From the NCBI GenBank assembly GCA_016271365.2, contig CM028129.1, positions 461,542,501-461,606,500 on the forward strand: a stretch of 64,000 bases of DNA. Direction: 5' to 3'. This document shows, in pieces, positions 33,479 through 43,915 of the stretch. Each line of letters opens with the position of its first letter. The first letter of the stretch is position 1. A program made the position numbers and the translations under genes. Under the pieces are notes generated by a model, which saw nothing but the letters and a program-made list of their open reading frames with translations, had not been told where the DNA came from and did no database searches. The stretch is from Neoceratodus forsteri. Taxonomy: Eukaryota > Chordata > Ceratodontiformes > Ceratodontidae.

Positions 33479-35520
33479 GGGAGCAGACTTTAAAAGGATG
33501 GGGGAAATTTTGGTTAAGCATCTGGTGGGAATTCAGACATGCATAAGTGCCAGCCAGAAATGGAATATCATTAAGAAAGGGCTGGCAGAGCCTACTGGGA
33601 CCTGCACCAGGACACGGAGCAATAAGGGGAGAGCAAAGCAGCCAAGCTGGCTGACCCGGGAGGTAATGGAAGGGGTGAAGACCAAGAGAAAAGCATTCTG
33701 GAGGCTTAGGAAATTGGAAGGGCAAGGGGACAAAAACAAGTACATGAAGAAGTCAAGGGAGGTTACCAGGCTAGTCAGAGTGGCCAAGGCTTCCAGACAG
33801 CTGAGACTAGCACAGGGAATCCATGAGTGGGGAAAGGAATTCTTTAGATACATTGGCGAGAGAAGAAGAAACAAAGACCAGATTGTGAGGATTAAGAACT
33901 ATGGGGGGGTTGGTGGAGAAGGGGGAAGACCAGGCAGAGGCACTGAATGAGTACTCTTGCTCTATGTTCACGAAGGAAAGAGGGGGGCAGATACCCCATG
34001 GGTAGGGTAGAGTGGGAAGGGGGGGTGAGGGTGACTGATATCAGAATTACAGAGGACAGGGTGCTGGAGGGACTAAGGGCACTGAGGGTGGACAGGGAGC
34101 CAGGGCCGGATGGCATTCACCTTAGGGTACTTAGGGAGCTATTGGAGATCCTGGCAGAACCACTGACAGACCTATTAGGTACATTACTGGATACATGATG
34201 CATGCCACAGGACTGGAGGATAGCCCATGTGGTGCCATTCATAAAAGTGGCCCAAAGGATGATCCAGGCAACTACAGACCAGTGAGTCTCACTTCAATCA
34301 TGGGGAAACTCATGGAGTTAATCATAAAAGAGAGGCTGGTGGCCTTTCTGGAAGACAGTGGGCTCCAAGATGGCCATCACCATGGTTTTGTATCGGGCAG
34401 ATCCTGACAGATGAACCTAGTTGAATATTATGACTGGGTTACCAGGGAACTGGACAGGGGCCATGCAGTGGACATCCTATATTTGGACTTTAGCAAGGCC
34501 TTTGACTCGGTGCCACATGTGAGGTTGGGGGGAAAACTGGAATACATTGGGGTGGGGACAAAAATGATCAACTGGATCACAAAATGGCTAAGGGATAGGC
34601 AGCAAAGGGTGGTGATGGTGGGTGAACTCTCATCACCAAGGGACATTACGAGTGGGGTGCCCCAGGGTTCAGTACTGGGACTGGTGCTGTTCGGGATATT
34701 CATAGCCGATATCTCAAACGGGACCTGGAGTAGGATCAGTCTGTTCACAGATGATACTAAGATTGATACAGTGGTAGATGACATAGAGGGGTGGAGGGGA
34801 CTGCAGGAAGACCTGACCAAACTACAGGAATGGTCAGAGACATGGTAGTTGGGATTCAATGCTAAGAAGTGCAAGGTACTGCACTTCAGAGCAAGGAACC
34901 AGGGGAGGAAATATCTGTTGGGAGGAGTACAGTTGGAAAGCACAGCGGAGGAAAAGGATCTAGGGGTACTAATAATGGGGAATATGAACCACTCAGCTCA
35001 GTGCAGTAAGACAGCTGCAAAGGCAAACAAGATGCTGGGTGCATAACAAGGGGAATATACTCCAGGCACAGAGAAGTGATCCTACCCCTGTACAGGTCAC
35101 TGGTCAGGCCGAACCTGGAATACTGCTTGTGGCACAGGTGACCATTCCTGAAGAGAGACATCAGATTGCTGGAGGGAGTGCAGCATAGGGCAACAAAGAT
35201 GATACAGGGACTTGAGGGAAAATCCTACAAGGAGAGGCAGGGAGAGCTGCAAATGTATTCCCTGGAAGAGAGGATGGATAGTGGGTGTATGATCAAAACC
35301 TTTAAGTACCTAAAGGGTATTAACAGGATTAATACAGAAGGTATTCTTCAGATCAGAAGGGAGAGGGACACAAGAAGGCATTGGCTGAGATTGGAGGGGG
35401 GGGATTCAGGAGGGAAATCAAGAGACATTTTTTCATGGAAGGGTGGTAGATAAGTGGAACACTCTGCTCGAAGAGGTGGTATCGTGTAGAATGGTAAGAG
35501 GATTTAAGAGCGGGTGGGGC
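33479..35520 (+). pseudogene. LINE-B ORF2, reverse transcriptase part
   Basis: The linker (33480-33920) has SWLTREVMEGVKTKRKAFW. Then come REPGPDGIHLRVLRELLEI (about 34099), NYRPVSLTSIMGKLMELII (about 34270), YLDFSKAFDSVPH with Asp at 34486, SGVPQGSVLGLVLF (about 34651), LFTDDTKI with both Asp at 34750-34755, and the thumb EGVQHRATKMIQGLEGKSY (about 35169). The frames are longer than in LINE-A, with stops at 34198, 34408 and 34849 and a few frameshifts. The catalytic Asp residues remain, but the stops prevent a full protein. Confidence 0.85.
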
Positions 35521-35729
35521 TGAGTGAGGGGGTGGTTATGAGGAGGGGAGGGTGGGGCAGCTGCAAGTTGAGGTGCTAGCCGCAGAATCGAGCAAACTTG
35601 ATAGACCATGAGGCCTGTTTCAGTTGGCATTTCACATGTTCATATGTTCATATGACTTACATCTCTATGGTTAATAAAGATATAAACATAATGCTAAAAC
35701 AACATGACAGGGATCGAAGAACGTAGTAT

Positions 35730-36288
35730 AATTTAACAGCATCTGATAAGGCAGCTTTAAGAAGATTGGAGAATGTTTTAACTATTATTAAGAATGCGGA
35801 CAAGAGCGGAACAGTTGTAGGCATGGACTACAAGATGTATAAAGAGTAATATGAAGTATTGCTCATGGACACACAAATCTAAACATGCAAACATGGAAAC
35901 ATAGAATTTGATGGAAGATAAGGACCACTTAGTCCACCTAGTCTGCCCATTTTCCCTAGCTACATTGTTACCACAGACCGTACTTGTATACAGCTCTTTA
36001 TCCCCCCCCCTTCCTTTCTGCGATTGCCCTGTGCCTATCCCAACCATTCTTTACAAACAGAAGCACCTTACACAGGAGATAAAGAGCCTTATCTCTGAGG
36101 TACTAACATGAGGGAGGGATGGAGGGTGGATTACTGACTGGAAGGACAGTGCTCTTTTTAAAGGAAACCCATCCATTCCAATTTTCTATCATTTGTCTAA
36201 GATTCATAAAAATCTGGATAAACCAACGAGAAGTAAAATTATCTCAGTGGTTAACTCTGTCTTGTAGCCCCTTTCTGTTTGGTTGATC
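35730..36288 (+). pseudogene. Penelope-like element reverse transcriptase fragment
   Basis: 35730-35880 reads NLTASDKAALRRLENV, then IIKNADKSGTVVGMDYKMY. This is the conserved N-terminal RT block of Penelope-like elements (family form: IKPADKGGAVVVMD). 36052-36288 continues with YKQKHLTQEIKSLI and IPIFYHLSKIHKNLDKP, the Pro-Lys-Ile-His-Lys box of the family. It is split by a 171-bp LINE tail at 35881-36051 and ends near 36288, where another repeat begins, so most of RT and the GIY-YIG endonuclease are missing. Stops lie at about 35848 and in the second part. Confidence 0.8.
35881..36051 (-). repeat. LINE 3' tail (minus strand) within the Penelope-like element
   Basis: ACATAGAATTTGATGGAAGA, then AAGGACCACTTAGTCCACCT and AGTCTGCCCA, match the minus-strand LINE tail at 38268-38340. 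Removing this segment rejoins the Penelope frame at DTQI-YKQKH. Confidence 0.8.
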
Positions 36289-36385
36289 ACCACCAATGTT
36301 ATTAAGGTGCAAACATTGGGGTTTATCACTAAATATCTTAATCAACCCTAATTGTGCTGGTGCTACCATACCAGTATAATAAGAC
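36289..36385 (+). repeat. Dispersed repeat copy with TACTGG/CCAGTA end
   Basis: GTTATTAAGGTGCAAACATT, then CCCTAATTGTGCTGGTGCTA and ACCAGTATAATA, match the right ends of copies at 44690-45130, 45240-45450 and 51290-51680 and more weakly 53330-54140. Several copies end in a small hairpin TACTGG...CCAGTA. The family is unidentified. Confidence 0.5.
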
Positions 36386-36389
36386 AATA

Positions 36390-36904
36390 CAAGCAACCAC
36401 ATACAACCATTATCAGGAAAGAAAATAACATACAACTGTTTCCAGATGACACTACAATACCTTCATAGAGTTTTATCTGTGATGCACACACTGCCGGATG
36501 AACACACACATACACATTTACTTACACACTTCTGGCTGCAGATAGAAACCCATGATGTTCAAATCACAACACAACTTCAGCAGGAGTCTAGTAACCTCCT
36601 TCCTCACCCCAGAGAGGTACACACAGATGGGGCAGCATCTCAGTCTCTAAAAGTTGTAACTGAAGTCTGCCACTCCACAGCCACTGCACAGAACCCGTCC
36701 CATCATTCCCAATACTATGCTCCGCAAGACCAGGAAAAGAACTTGTGCCTTTACCCTAGATAGAATGTTTCTAGATTTCCCTTTTTAGAGCTACAGTGAG
36801 TGGAGCCCTGAAGACCTTTTGCTATAAGAAAAAGGACTCCCGCATTCCTTGTTAATGAACAATGTGTTGGAGTGACAAAAAAAGTCACCTTTTTGTCTGT
36901 GGAA
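36390..36904. other. Repeat-like DNA sharing segments with 40.6-41.4 kb
   Basis: CTTCTGGCTGCAGATAGAAA with CCCATGATGTTCAAATCACA resembles 40735-40775 (AATCTATGATACTCAAATCA). CCTAGATAGAATGTTTCTAG resembles 39590-39610. No gene is visible. Confidence 0.35.
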
Positions 36905-37500
36905 CACTCAGCGCTCGCAATATTGTTTTTTATTTTTGGTGGTCCATGATCACTGAACTACATAACCCCCACCGACCCTCCCTCTTAGCACCCACCACCC
37001 ACACAACCCAGAACATAATAGTGATACTGGGGTGCCCAATCCCCGGTGTCCTGATCACGAAATCCCCCTCTACTACTGTGCATGTGCAATTGTGCTTTTT
37101 GTTTTATAGCATATATTTTTATAGTTCCTCATCCAACCCTCCCACTTAGCACCCACAATCCCATGCCCCAAAAACATAACAGTGACACTGGAGGGTGCCC
37201 AAATCACCCTGTGCAGGAATCCTCATTCCTGTCCCTTCACTACCTTGCATGCATGGTTATTTGTATTTTTTCTTCTTTCTCTCCCCACCCAACCCTCCCT
37301 CATCACCCACCACCCACCCACCCCTGAAACATAACAATGACACTGAGTATTCCCAGTCCCCAAGTATCATTATCTGCATCTTGGTTCTGGTATTTTTGTG
37401 TGTTTTTTAACCTGTAACAAGAAAACTGTCCATCCACGTCTTTTGCATCCCCATCTGACCCTCACACTCAGTGCCCAGCCCCCATCCCCCAAGCCCTTAC
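36905..37500 (+). repeat. Tandem repeat, about 165-190 bp units
   Basis: Successive units contain a T-rich run (TTTTTATTTTTGG or TTTTGTTTTATAG or TTTGTATTTTTTC), then CCAACCCTCCC, CACCCACC, and AACATAACAATGACACTG-like text. They start near 36920, 37090, 37255 and 37390. C-rich frames here are compositional. The word TGGTGGTCC links it loosely to the foldback families at 48.8 and 62.2 kb. Confidence 0.55.
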
Positions 37501-37639
37501 TTACCCATCGGTGGTCCAATGCCGTAATACTGTCTGGACCACAGACACACCTTCACTCTTTGAAGCTGGACTGCAAACTGAAGAAACACATGTGCCGTTC
37601 AAAGTATTTCAATGGGGTTTTGAACTTTGAGGCATAACT

Positions 37640-38267
37640 TAACCATTTTTGCATATTTTTGGCCTACATTTTCAACATGCCTTCTTTGGAACCCCACCTC
37701 ATGAACAATGGCTCTGTCATTAGGCAAATCTGTCCTGAAAGATGATTTTGTGGTCCTTGTGCAAAATCACCTATTGGTCAGGAGTTGAACATTTCTCTGC
37801 CCCTGTTCATGGGGTGGGATCATAAGAAGGCTATGTTGAAAATTTGGTGTAAAAATATTTAAAAAACAATGAAGTTATGTGCCTACATTGAATTTTATGA
37901 ACTCAGCCTTGTAACTTTGGTAATTATCAATATTTTTACCCCAGATTTACAACATAGCCATATCTTTACAGCACCTCATGAATGTGACAGCTGTCATTTT
38001 TCAAATTCTGGCTAAAATGTTGTTGTTTTTTTATCGCGAAAGGTGATTTTTGTGGTTCCTGCGCAAAATCACCTTTCAGACAGAAGTTAACAATTTTCCC
38101 TGCCCTTGTTCATGATGTGGGGTCATAAGAAGGCTATGATGAAAATTTAGTATAAAAATATTAAAAAAAAACCAAAGTTATAAACCTATGTTGAAATTTG
38201 CAAGTGCAGCCTTGTAACTTTGGTAATTTTCAACATTTTTACCCCAAATTTAAACATAGCCATAATC
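37640..38267 (+). repeat. Hairpin-unit satellite, about 300 bp period (block 1)
   Basis: Marker GTTGAAAATTTGGTGTAAAA recurs about 303 bp apart (37834 and 38137). Each unit folds twice: arm A (GTTGAAAATTTGGTGTAAAA with TTTTTACCCCAAATTTACAA) and arm B (AAAGGTGATTTT with AAAATCACCTTT). The array resumes at 39001, 42120 and 43486 after LINE insertions and other DNA. Confidence 0.75.
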
Positions 38268-39000
38268 ATAAAAATATAGAAACATAGAATTTGATGGCAG
38301 ATAAGGACCGCTTGGCCCACCTAGTCTGCCCATTTCCCTACCTAATGCATAGGCTGCAGATCCTAGTTAACCAACAGCCTACTTCCTCCTACCCCCACCA
38401 GAATTGCCTTATGTCTGTTCCATGCATTCTTGAACTCCTCCACTGTTTTTGAGTCCACTACCTCCTCAGGAAGGCTGTTCCATGTATCCACAACCCTCTC
38501 TGTGAAAAAATACTTCCTCACATTACCTTTGAGCCATCCCCCTCTATCTTCAAATTGTTCCCCCTTGTTCTTGCACATCTCTTTTTCTGAAAGATGCTCC
38601 CATCTTGGACTTTGTTGATTCCCTTGAAGTACTTGAAGGTTTCTATCATGTCCCCCCTCTCCCTCCTTTCCTCGAGGCTATACATATTAAGCTCCTTAAG
38701 TCTCTCTTCATATGTCTTCTGGTGCAGACCCTGCACCATTTTAGTAGCCCTCCTCTGGACTGCTTCCATCCTGTTTATGTCTTTGCAGAGACTGGGGCTC
38801 CAGAACTGCATGCAGTACTCCAGATGGGGTCTCACCAGCTGTCTGTAAAGAGGGATAACAACTTCCTGTTTTCTACTGTTGATTCTCTTGATGTACTTGA
38901 AAGTTTCTATCATGTCCCCCTCTCCCGCCTCTCCTTAAGTGCATACATATTAAGCTTCTTTAATCTCACTTCATATGTATTCTGGTGCAGACCCTGCACC
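38268..39000 (-). mobile_element. 5'-truncated CR1/L2-type LINE with internal duplication
   Basis: The minus strand encodes the ORF2 C-terminal region: RQLVRPHLEYCMQFWSPSL, VQRRATKMVQGLHQKTYEER, then ERVVDTWNSLPEEVVDSKTV. The 3' end is at 38268 with ACATAGAATTTGATGGCAGA. The segment 38615-38740 (from TTGATTC..CTTGAA..TACTTGAA to the GTGCAGACCCTGCACCAT block) recurs at 38877-39002, so the element carries a direct duplication of roughly 125 bp. The insertion splits the satellite between AACATAGCCATA and TATCTTTCCAGCA. No full ORF survives. Confidence 0.8.
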
Positions 39001-39535
39001 ATATCTTTCCAGCATGTTACGAATGTGGCAGCTGTCATTTTTCAAATCCCAGCCAAAATGTTTGTTTACATCCAAAAAGGTGATTTCACAGTCTCTGTGC
39101 AAAATCACCTTTTAGGCAAGAGTTGAACATTTTCTCTGCCCTTCTTCATTAGGTGAGGTCATAGCCATGGCTAGGTTCGAAATTTGGTATAAACATACAG
39201 TATTAAAACTCAACAAAGTTATGCATCTATGTTGAATTTTGTGAATGCAGGCTTGTACGCTTGGTAATATTAAATATTTTTATCCCAAATTTACAACACA
39301 GTCATATCTTTCCAGCACCTCATGAATGTGGCAGCTGTCATTTTTCAACTCCTGCCAAAAATGTGTCTTAGCATCCCAAAATTTGATTTCACAGTCCATG
39401 CACAAAATCACCTTTAAGCCATGAGTTGAACATTTTCTCTGCCTGTCTTCATGAGGCAGGTCATAACAAGGATATGTTGAAAATTTGGTGTAAAAATATT
39501 TAAAAAAAAATTACAGTATTTTTACCCCAAATGTC
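39001..39535 (+). repeat. Hairpin-unit satellite (block 2)
   Basis: This continues block 1, with GAAATTTGGTATAAACATAC near 39178 and GTTGAAAATTTGGTGTAAAA near 39477 (about 300 bp apart) and the arm-B hairpin near 39075-39115. Confidence 0.75.
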
Positions 39536-41480
39536 TCTGCTGCAGCCCTATTAGCTCTGGCCAGAATTTGTTTTACCCCTTGTTGCTATACCCTAGATAG
39601 GGTTTTATCTAGTGTTCCTCTTTTGCTTTTAATAAGATGTTTAATAAGCCATGGACAACTGTTTGAACCAGTTTTATGTGAAGGGAAATGTTGACCAGCC
39701 CAACAGGGAAAATCCCTTACAGTTTCAAAATATGACAGCACTACTTCTGAGTGCAGAAGTGCAGGCTCCTATAGCCATAAATATAAATCCATGATACCCA
39801 CATTACAAGAGTTTTTCTGTCTGCAGAAGGGCAGGTCCCTATGGGGTCAATGCTTCTGTAGCCTAGAGATGTTGTGAAGTTATATTTTGCCAGCAAAATT
39901 CCCATGAAACTGGCAATTTTTCAGTGCAAAATATTTTTTGAAATTCACCCATTACACTAAATATTTCACTGTGTGAGAAATGCAGAATTTCACCTGCAAA
40001 ATGCAAAATGTTACCATTAAAGAAGCAAAATTTCACAGGCAAAATGTGAATTTTGCCTTCCACAGGTGATATTTCACCTTCCACAGGCAAAATTTTGCAT
40101 TCCGCAGGCAAATTTTCACATTAAGCAGGTGAAATTCTAAATTTCACTTACGTGAAACATTTTGCAAAACTGGCTAATTTCATAAAATATTTCACGTAAC
40201 ATAATTTGCCAATTTTGCATATCTCTGCTGTAGCCATAGGTACTCATCCACACAATAAGACATACACATAGTCTTGTTTGCAGAAGTGCTGGCCACTGAT
40301 GGCATGTCGGCAGCATTCTTTGCTATGCTTCTGGGGCATGCAATAAAATCCTTTATTACACAACCTGTTGTGGCTTATTACTTTCTTATTACTTTCTTAT
40401 TAAACACCACTGCTGCTGTGGTCATCATCACATACACAGAACACAACTGTTTTTTTTAAATTTCACCTTTAAATGATTTTTTTCTGTGTGAGCCAAAAAA
40501 AGAGACTCCTGTGTTGCACCACTTTATGTGTGCCAGGGGAATTCTCTAGTCACAACATGAAATACAGCTTTATACATCTGTATAACAATCTAACAGATTA
40601 CTATTTTTTTCATGAACTCTTTGAAAGGCACTACCTTGGCACAAGCTACTTCTACCCAAAACGTTTTGGTAACAAAATTACCTTTGGAAGTTTGTATCTG
40701 TGGAATGCAAACTGCAAGACCTACACACTCACTTGTCACTCCAGAAAGAAATCTATGATACTCAAATCACAGCACTGATTCTGTGTGCAGAAGTATGGGC
40801 CCCTGTAGCCACGGATACAAATCCATTATACCCAAATTGTAGAGTACTTATGTCTGCAGAGATGCACACCCCCTCATTGGGCCAGTGCTTCTGTAGCACC
40901 AGGTATTCATGCACAGTGTAAGACATACACACACTTGATGGACCTGTACTGCTATAGCCACAGATCTAAGACATACACATCGACCTCTGGCTGCAGAAGC
41001 ACAGCTGTCACAACATCCATGATACCAAATTTGCAACAGTACTCTGTCAGCAGAAGCACATCCCCTCAGGGGTCTGTGCCTCTTCAGCCACAGGTGTAAG
41101 ACAGTCACTCTGACCTCTGGCTTCAGAGACAGAAGTACTGCTACAATGTAGGTATCATGGATTCAGCACCAGATCTAGATGTTTCAAGGGGGTAGCAGTT
41201 TTCAAGCTATGCAGCTGCATACAGAAAACCAAGCACTAGCAGATGATTCTATATGATCCGGTACCTTGTACAGTGTGCACGAGTACTTCTGTCTGCAGAG
41301 GTGCAGGCCCCATGGGGTCTTCTGTCTGCAGAAATGCAGACCACCACGGGACCTGTCCACAAGTACTCATGCATGATGTACAACATGCACACAAGCCCCT
41401 GTGCAGCCACAGATACAAATTCATGAAGGCAGCACATCAGTGCTACTGCATTTGTGACATCTCGAAACAGTTGTATGTTG
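39536..41480. repeat. Diverged repeated segments with CTGCAGAAG words
   Basis: 39740-39863 and 40228-40310 resemble 40770-41130 and 41250-41460 in phrases such as GTCTGCAGAAGTGCAGG, CTTCTGTAGCCATAGGT and AATCCATGATACCCA. So a repeated unit is present in several partial copies. A hAT MITE interrupts one copy (39864-40227). Small frames here are not protein-like. Confidence 0.45.
39864..40227. mobile_element. hAT MITE, 364 bp
   Basis: An 8-bp target duplication CTGTAGCC lies at 39856-39863 and 40228-40235. The ends are TAGAGATGTTG and, reversed, CAGAGATATGCAAAATT. The interior is dominated by GCAAAATTT/AAATTTTGC words on both strands. Confidence 0.8.
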
Positions 41481-41489
41481 GTTGTTTTA

Positions 41490-41690
41490 CATGATGATGG
41501 CTATCAGTTTGCTTGTGTGGTCTTGTCCTTATGCTGCTGGGAGGGCGGAGATTATGGTTGGAAACCCTAATGCCACATTTCCCTACTTCTGTGGCATTAA
41601 GTTGAACCCTAACATGTGCATTATCACAATTTTTTGTAAAGAATTTCCTATCTTTTTAAGATAGTGAAATTGTGTCCTCTTTCATGATCT
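41490..41690 (+). repeat. Copy of the GTTGGAAACC/CCCTAAC repeat family
   Basis: GGTTGGAAACCCTAATGCCA, CATTAAGTTGAACCCTAACA and TTTTTAAGATAGTG match 48405-48560 and the right arm at 52840-53030. It is one arm of a foldback family seen complete at 52621-53010. From 41691 to 42119 I see no further feature. Confidence 0.55.
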
Positions 41691-42119
41691 CTCTAAACAG
41701 ATGCAGATGCACAGGGCACAAAGGAAAGAATCAATCCACTAACATGGTCTTCCATGTGCCTGCAGATACAGATGCACAGGGCAAAGACCCCATTTGTCAG
41801 CCAAAACAGAGGGCCCTCTGGCACCCACAGGTGTAGAGGAAGAGGAGAGAGCAATGACAGCCCCATCCCCTAGCTTTGGGCCATCCAACTAGCTCACTGA
41901 GCTCATCCCCAAACTCAGCTCACTAGAACATCATCACAAAGCACTACCTACTGGGGTAAAGGCTGGCACTACACATGATTTTTCTTAATAATTACTATTT
42001 TTTTTAAATGTTGGCCTCAACTTTTCAAAATAGACATTTAATTACTCTGCCTTATAAACATGACATGTGGCATTTATAGAATACTCATTGAAATGTCATT
42101 TTACAACACAAGTCCAAAA

Positions 42120-42605
42120 ACACATCTTATCCAGAATTTAAAAAATTACACTTGTCATATTTATGAGGTGGTGTGAAAAATGACGCTGTTGAAAGTTTGG
42201 AATCAAAATATTAAAAATTAGAAAAGTTATGAGTGAACATTGGATTATTTCAATGTTTACTACTAACATGGTCATTTTACTATATTTGTACACCCACTTT
42301 TCAGCATAGTTTTCCTGTGACCCCACCTCATGAACCAGATAGGTGAAAATGTTCAAATCCTGCCCAAAACGTGATTTTGGGCAACGGCTACAAAAATCAC
42401 ATTTTGCCATGGATTTGAAAAATATCAACTGCCTTATTCATGAAGTGGGTCCCATAAAGGCAATGTTGAAAATTTGATGGAAAAATATTTAAAATTAATT
42501 AATTTATGAATGAACATTAAAATATTTCAACGTTCACTCATAACTTGATCATTTTACAATATTTTCCTACCAAATTTTCAACCTAGTTTTCTTATGACCC
42601 CACAT
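42120..42605 (+). repeat. Hairpin-unit satellite (block 3)
   Basis: GTTGAAAGTTTGGAATCAAA near 42190 and GTTGAAAATTTGATGGAAAA near 42462 mark two diverged units. Arms such as CATAAAGGCAATGTTGAAAA and TTTTCAACCTAGTTTTCTTA pair within a unit. The block is cut at 42605 by a LINE. Confidence 0.65.
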
Positions 42606-43485
42606 CATGGATGACATCAAGCTGGGGACAATTATAAACAGTGAAGTGGACATTATACAATTTCCAAATGATGTTCACAGGCTTGAAAATTGGGTTAGAA
42701 CCCATAACCTAGGGTTCCGTGATGATAATGACAAGGTTATGCATTTTGGACAAAAAAATAAATTAGCCAAGTATACGTTGAATGGCATATAACTCAGTGC
42801 AACTGATGGGGAGAAGGATCTTGGGATAATAATTACCAACAAACTCTCTTTTGATAGTCATACTACAGAAATAGTTAAAAGTGGAAATAAAATCCTAGGT
42901 TGCATTCTTAGGCATATAAGAACCAGGGATGCCAATGATATAATGCCAATATATTCTTCTTTAGTCAGGCCACATCTAGAGTACTGTATGCTATTCTGTG
43001 CACCTTGTAGTATTGACAGCATTAAATCAATAGAGAGAAATCAGAGGAAAACCACTAAAAAAATCTGCAACTTAAATTAATTAACCTATGAAAAAGATTA
43101 GTGCATTTAATATATTCCTGTTCGAATGCAGGCATCTATGAGGCGACTTATGCCTTGTGTATAGAGCCTTTTCTGATAATGAATTACAAGACTATCTAGG
43201 ATTGGCCAGAAAAATAAGGGATAAAAATACTAGATCAAATAGTCATCAACTAAAAGGGGAGTTTTACAAAATAACCAAAAGTGGTGGATGGACAAATCAA
43301 TGGTTTATGACCACATGGCATTCTCTGCCAGACTCAGTTGTGTGCAGGGCAACAATGGAGGCTTTCGAAGAAATCTCTTGATACTTTCATGGATAGTACA
43401 CTTACCAGACAGTACCACTGATATGTGATGAGTCACATTTGGCTTTGGCTGACTGATTCAGACACTCTTCTATGAAATCTATGAA
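42606..43485 (+). mobile_element. 5'-truncated CR1-type LINE, ORF2 C-terminal remnant
   Basis: It begins inside the RT active-site box (MDDIKLGTIINS, from an ADD-x-KLG motif). It continues with RDDNDKVMHFGQKNK, EKDLGIIITNKLSFDSH, SSLVRPHLEYCMLF and WHSLPDSVVCRATMEAFEE. The 3' end TCTATGAAATCTATGAAATC near 43485 is a CR1-like short tandem tail. The insertion splits the satellite between GACCCCACATCATG and AACCTGGCAGATG; the uninterrupted equivalent is visible at about 42318-42345. Stops are present. Confidence 0.8.
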
Positions 43486-43690
43486 ATCATGAACCTGGCA
43501 GATGAAAGTTTTCAAATCCTGCCTGAAAGGTGATTTCATGGAGCAACTTCAAAATCCTCTTTTGGGTTCTATTTGAAAAATTTCACCTACCTTGTTCAGG
43601 AGGTGGGTCCCAGAAAGGCCATGTTGAAAAATGCCATAGCTATGAGTAAAAGTTTCAAAACCATTGAAATTCATTAAACCAGACTTGCCT
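43486..43690 (+). repeat. Hairpin-unit satellite (block 4, partial)
   Basis: TTTTCAAATCCTGCCTGAAA, then GGTGATTTCATGG and GTGGGTCCCAGAAAGGCCAT, continue the satellite downstream of the LINE. Confidence 0.55.
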
Positions 43691-43915
43691 TATTTTCTCA
43701 TATTGCAGCTGCCCATTCCAGCAGCAAGATGATTTTGGGTCAGAGTGTGGATCTACATTGTGGGTCATGTTCAGGTAATTGAGGGGGAGTGGGGGTGTGG
43801 GTGGTGAGTGCGATGTGTTGGGTCAGGGAGGGGGTGGGTATGGATCTGGTGAGGTCAAATTATCAGTGGAACATTATCTTTGTTACAGGTTTAAGTATTA
43901 AATATAGAAAAGCTC
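43691..43915 (+). repeat. Right-arm fragment of the 50-kb foldback family
   Basis: TTCTCATATTGCAGCTGCCC, then ATTCCAGCAGCAAGATG and a G-rich run with GGTGAGTG, follow the same order as the right arm at 50144-50340 (TTCTCATACAGCAGTCACTG, CCAGCAGCAAGATG). Confidence 0.6.

Larger units (their letters stand above)
31640..35656 (+). mobile_element. LINE-B: CR1/L2-type LINE inside the Penelope-like element
   Basis: It has a GA-rich 5' part, ORF1 with esterase-like motifs, ORF2 with endonuclease and reverse transcriptase, and the 3' end CGAGCAAACTTGATAGACCA, TGAGGCCTGTTTC and a (TCATATGT) tail. The layout matches LINE-A but the sequence and tail differ, so it is a distinct family. The fragment at 8060-8177 is the same family. 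The 5' boundary is approximate. It is inactive through stops and lost catalytic residues. Confidence 0.75.

Noticed and set aside
37640..39535. Regularly spaced repeats considered as a CRISPR array
   Set aside because: Repeat units are about 300 bp with internal hairpins and the context is eukaryotic. There are no short repeats with unique spacers.
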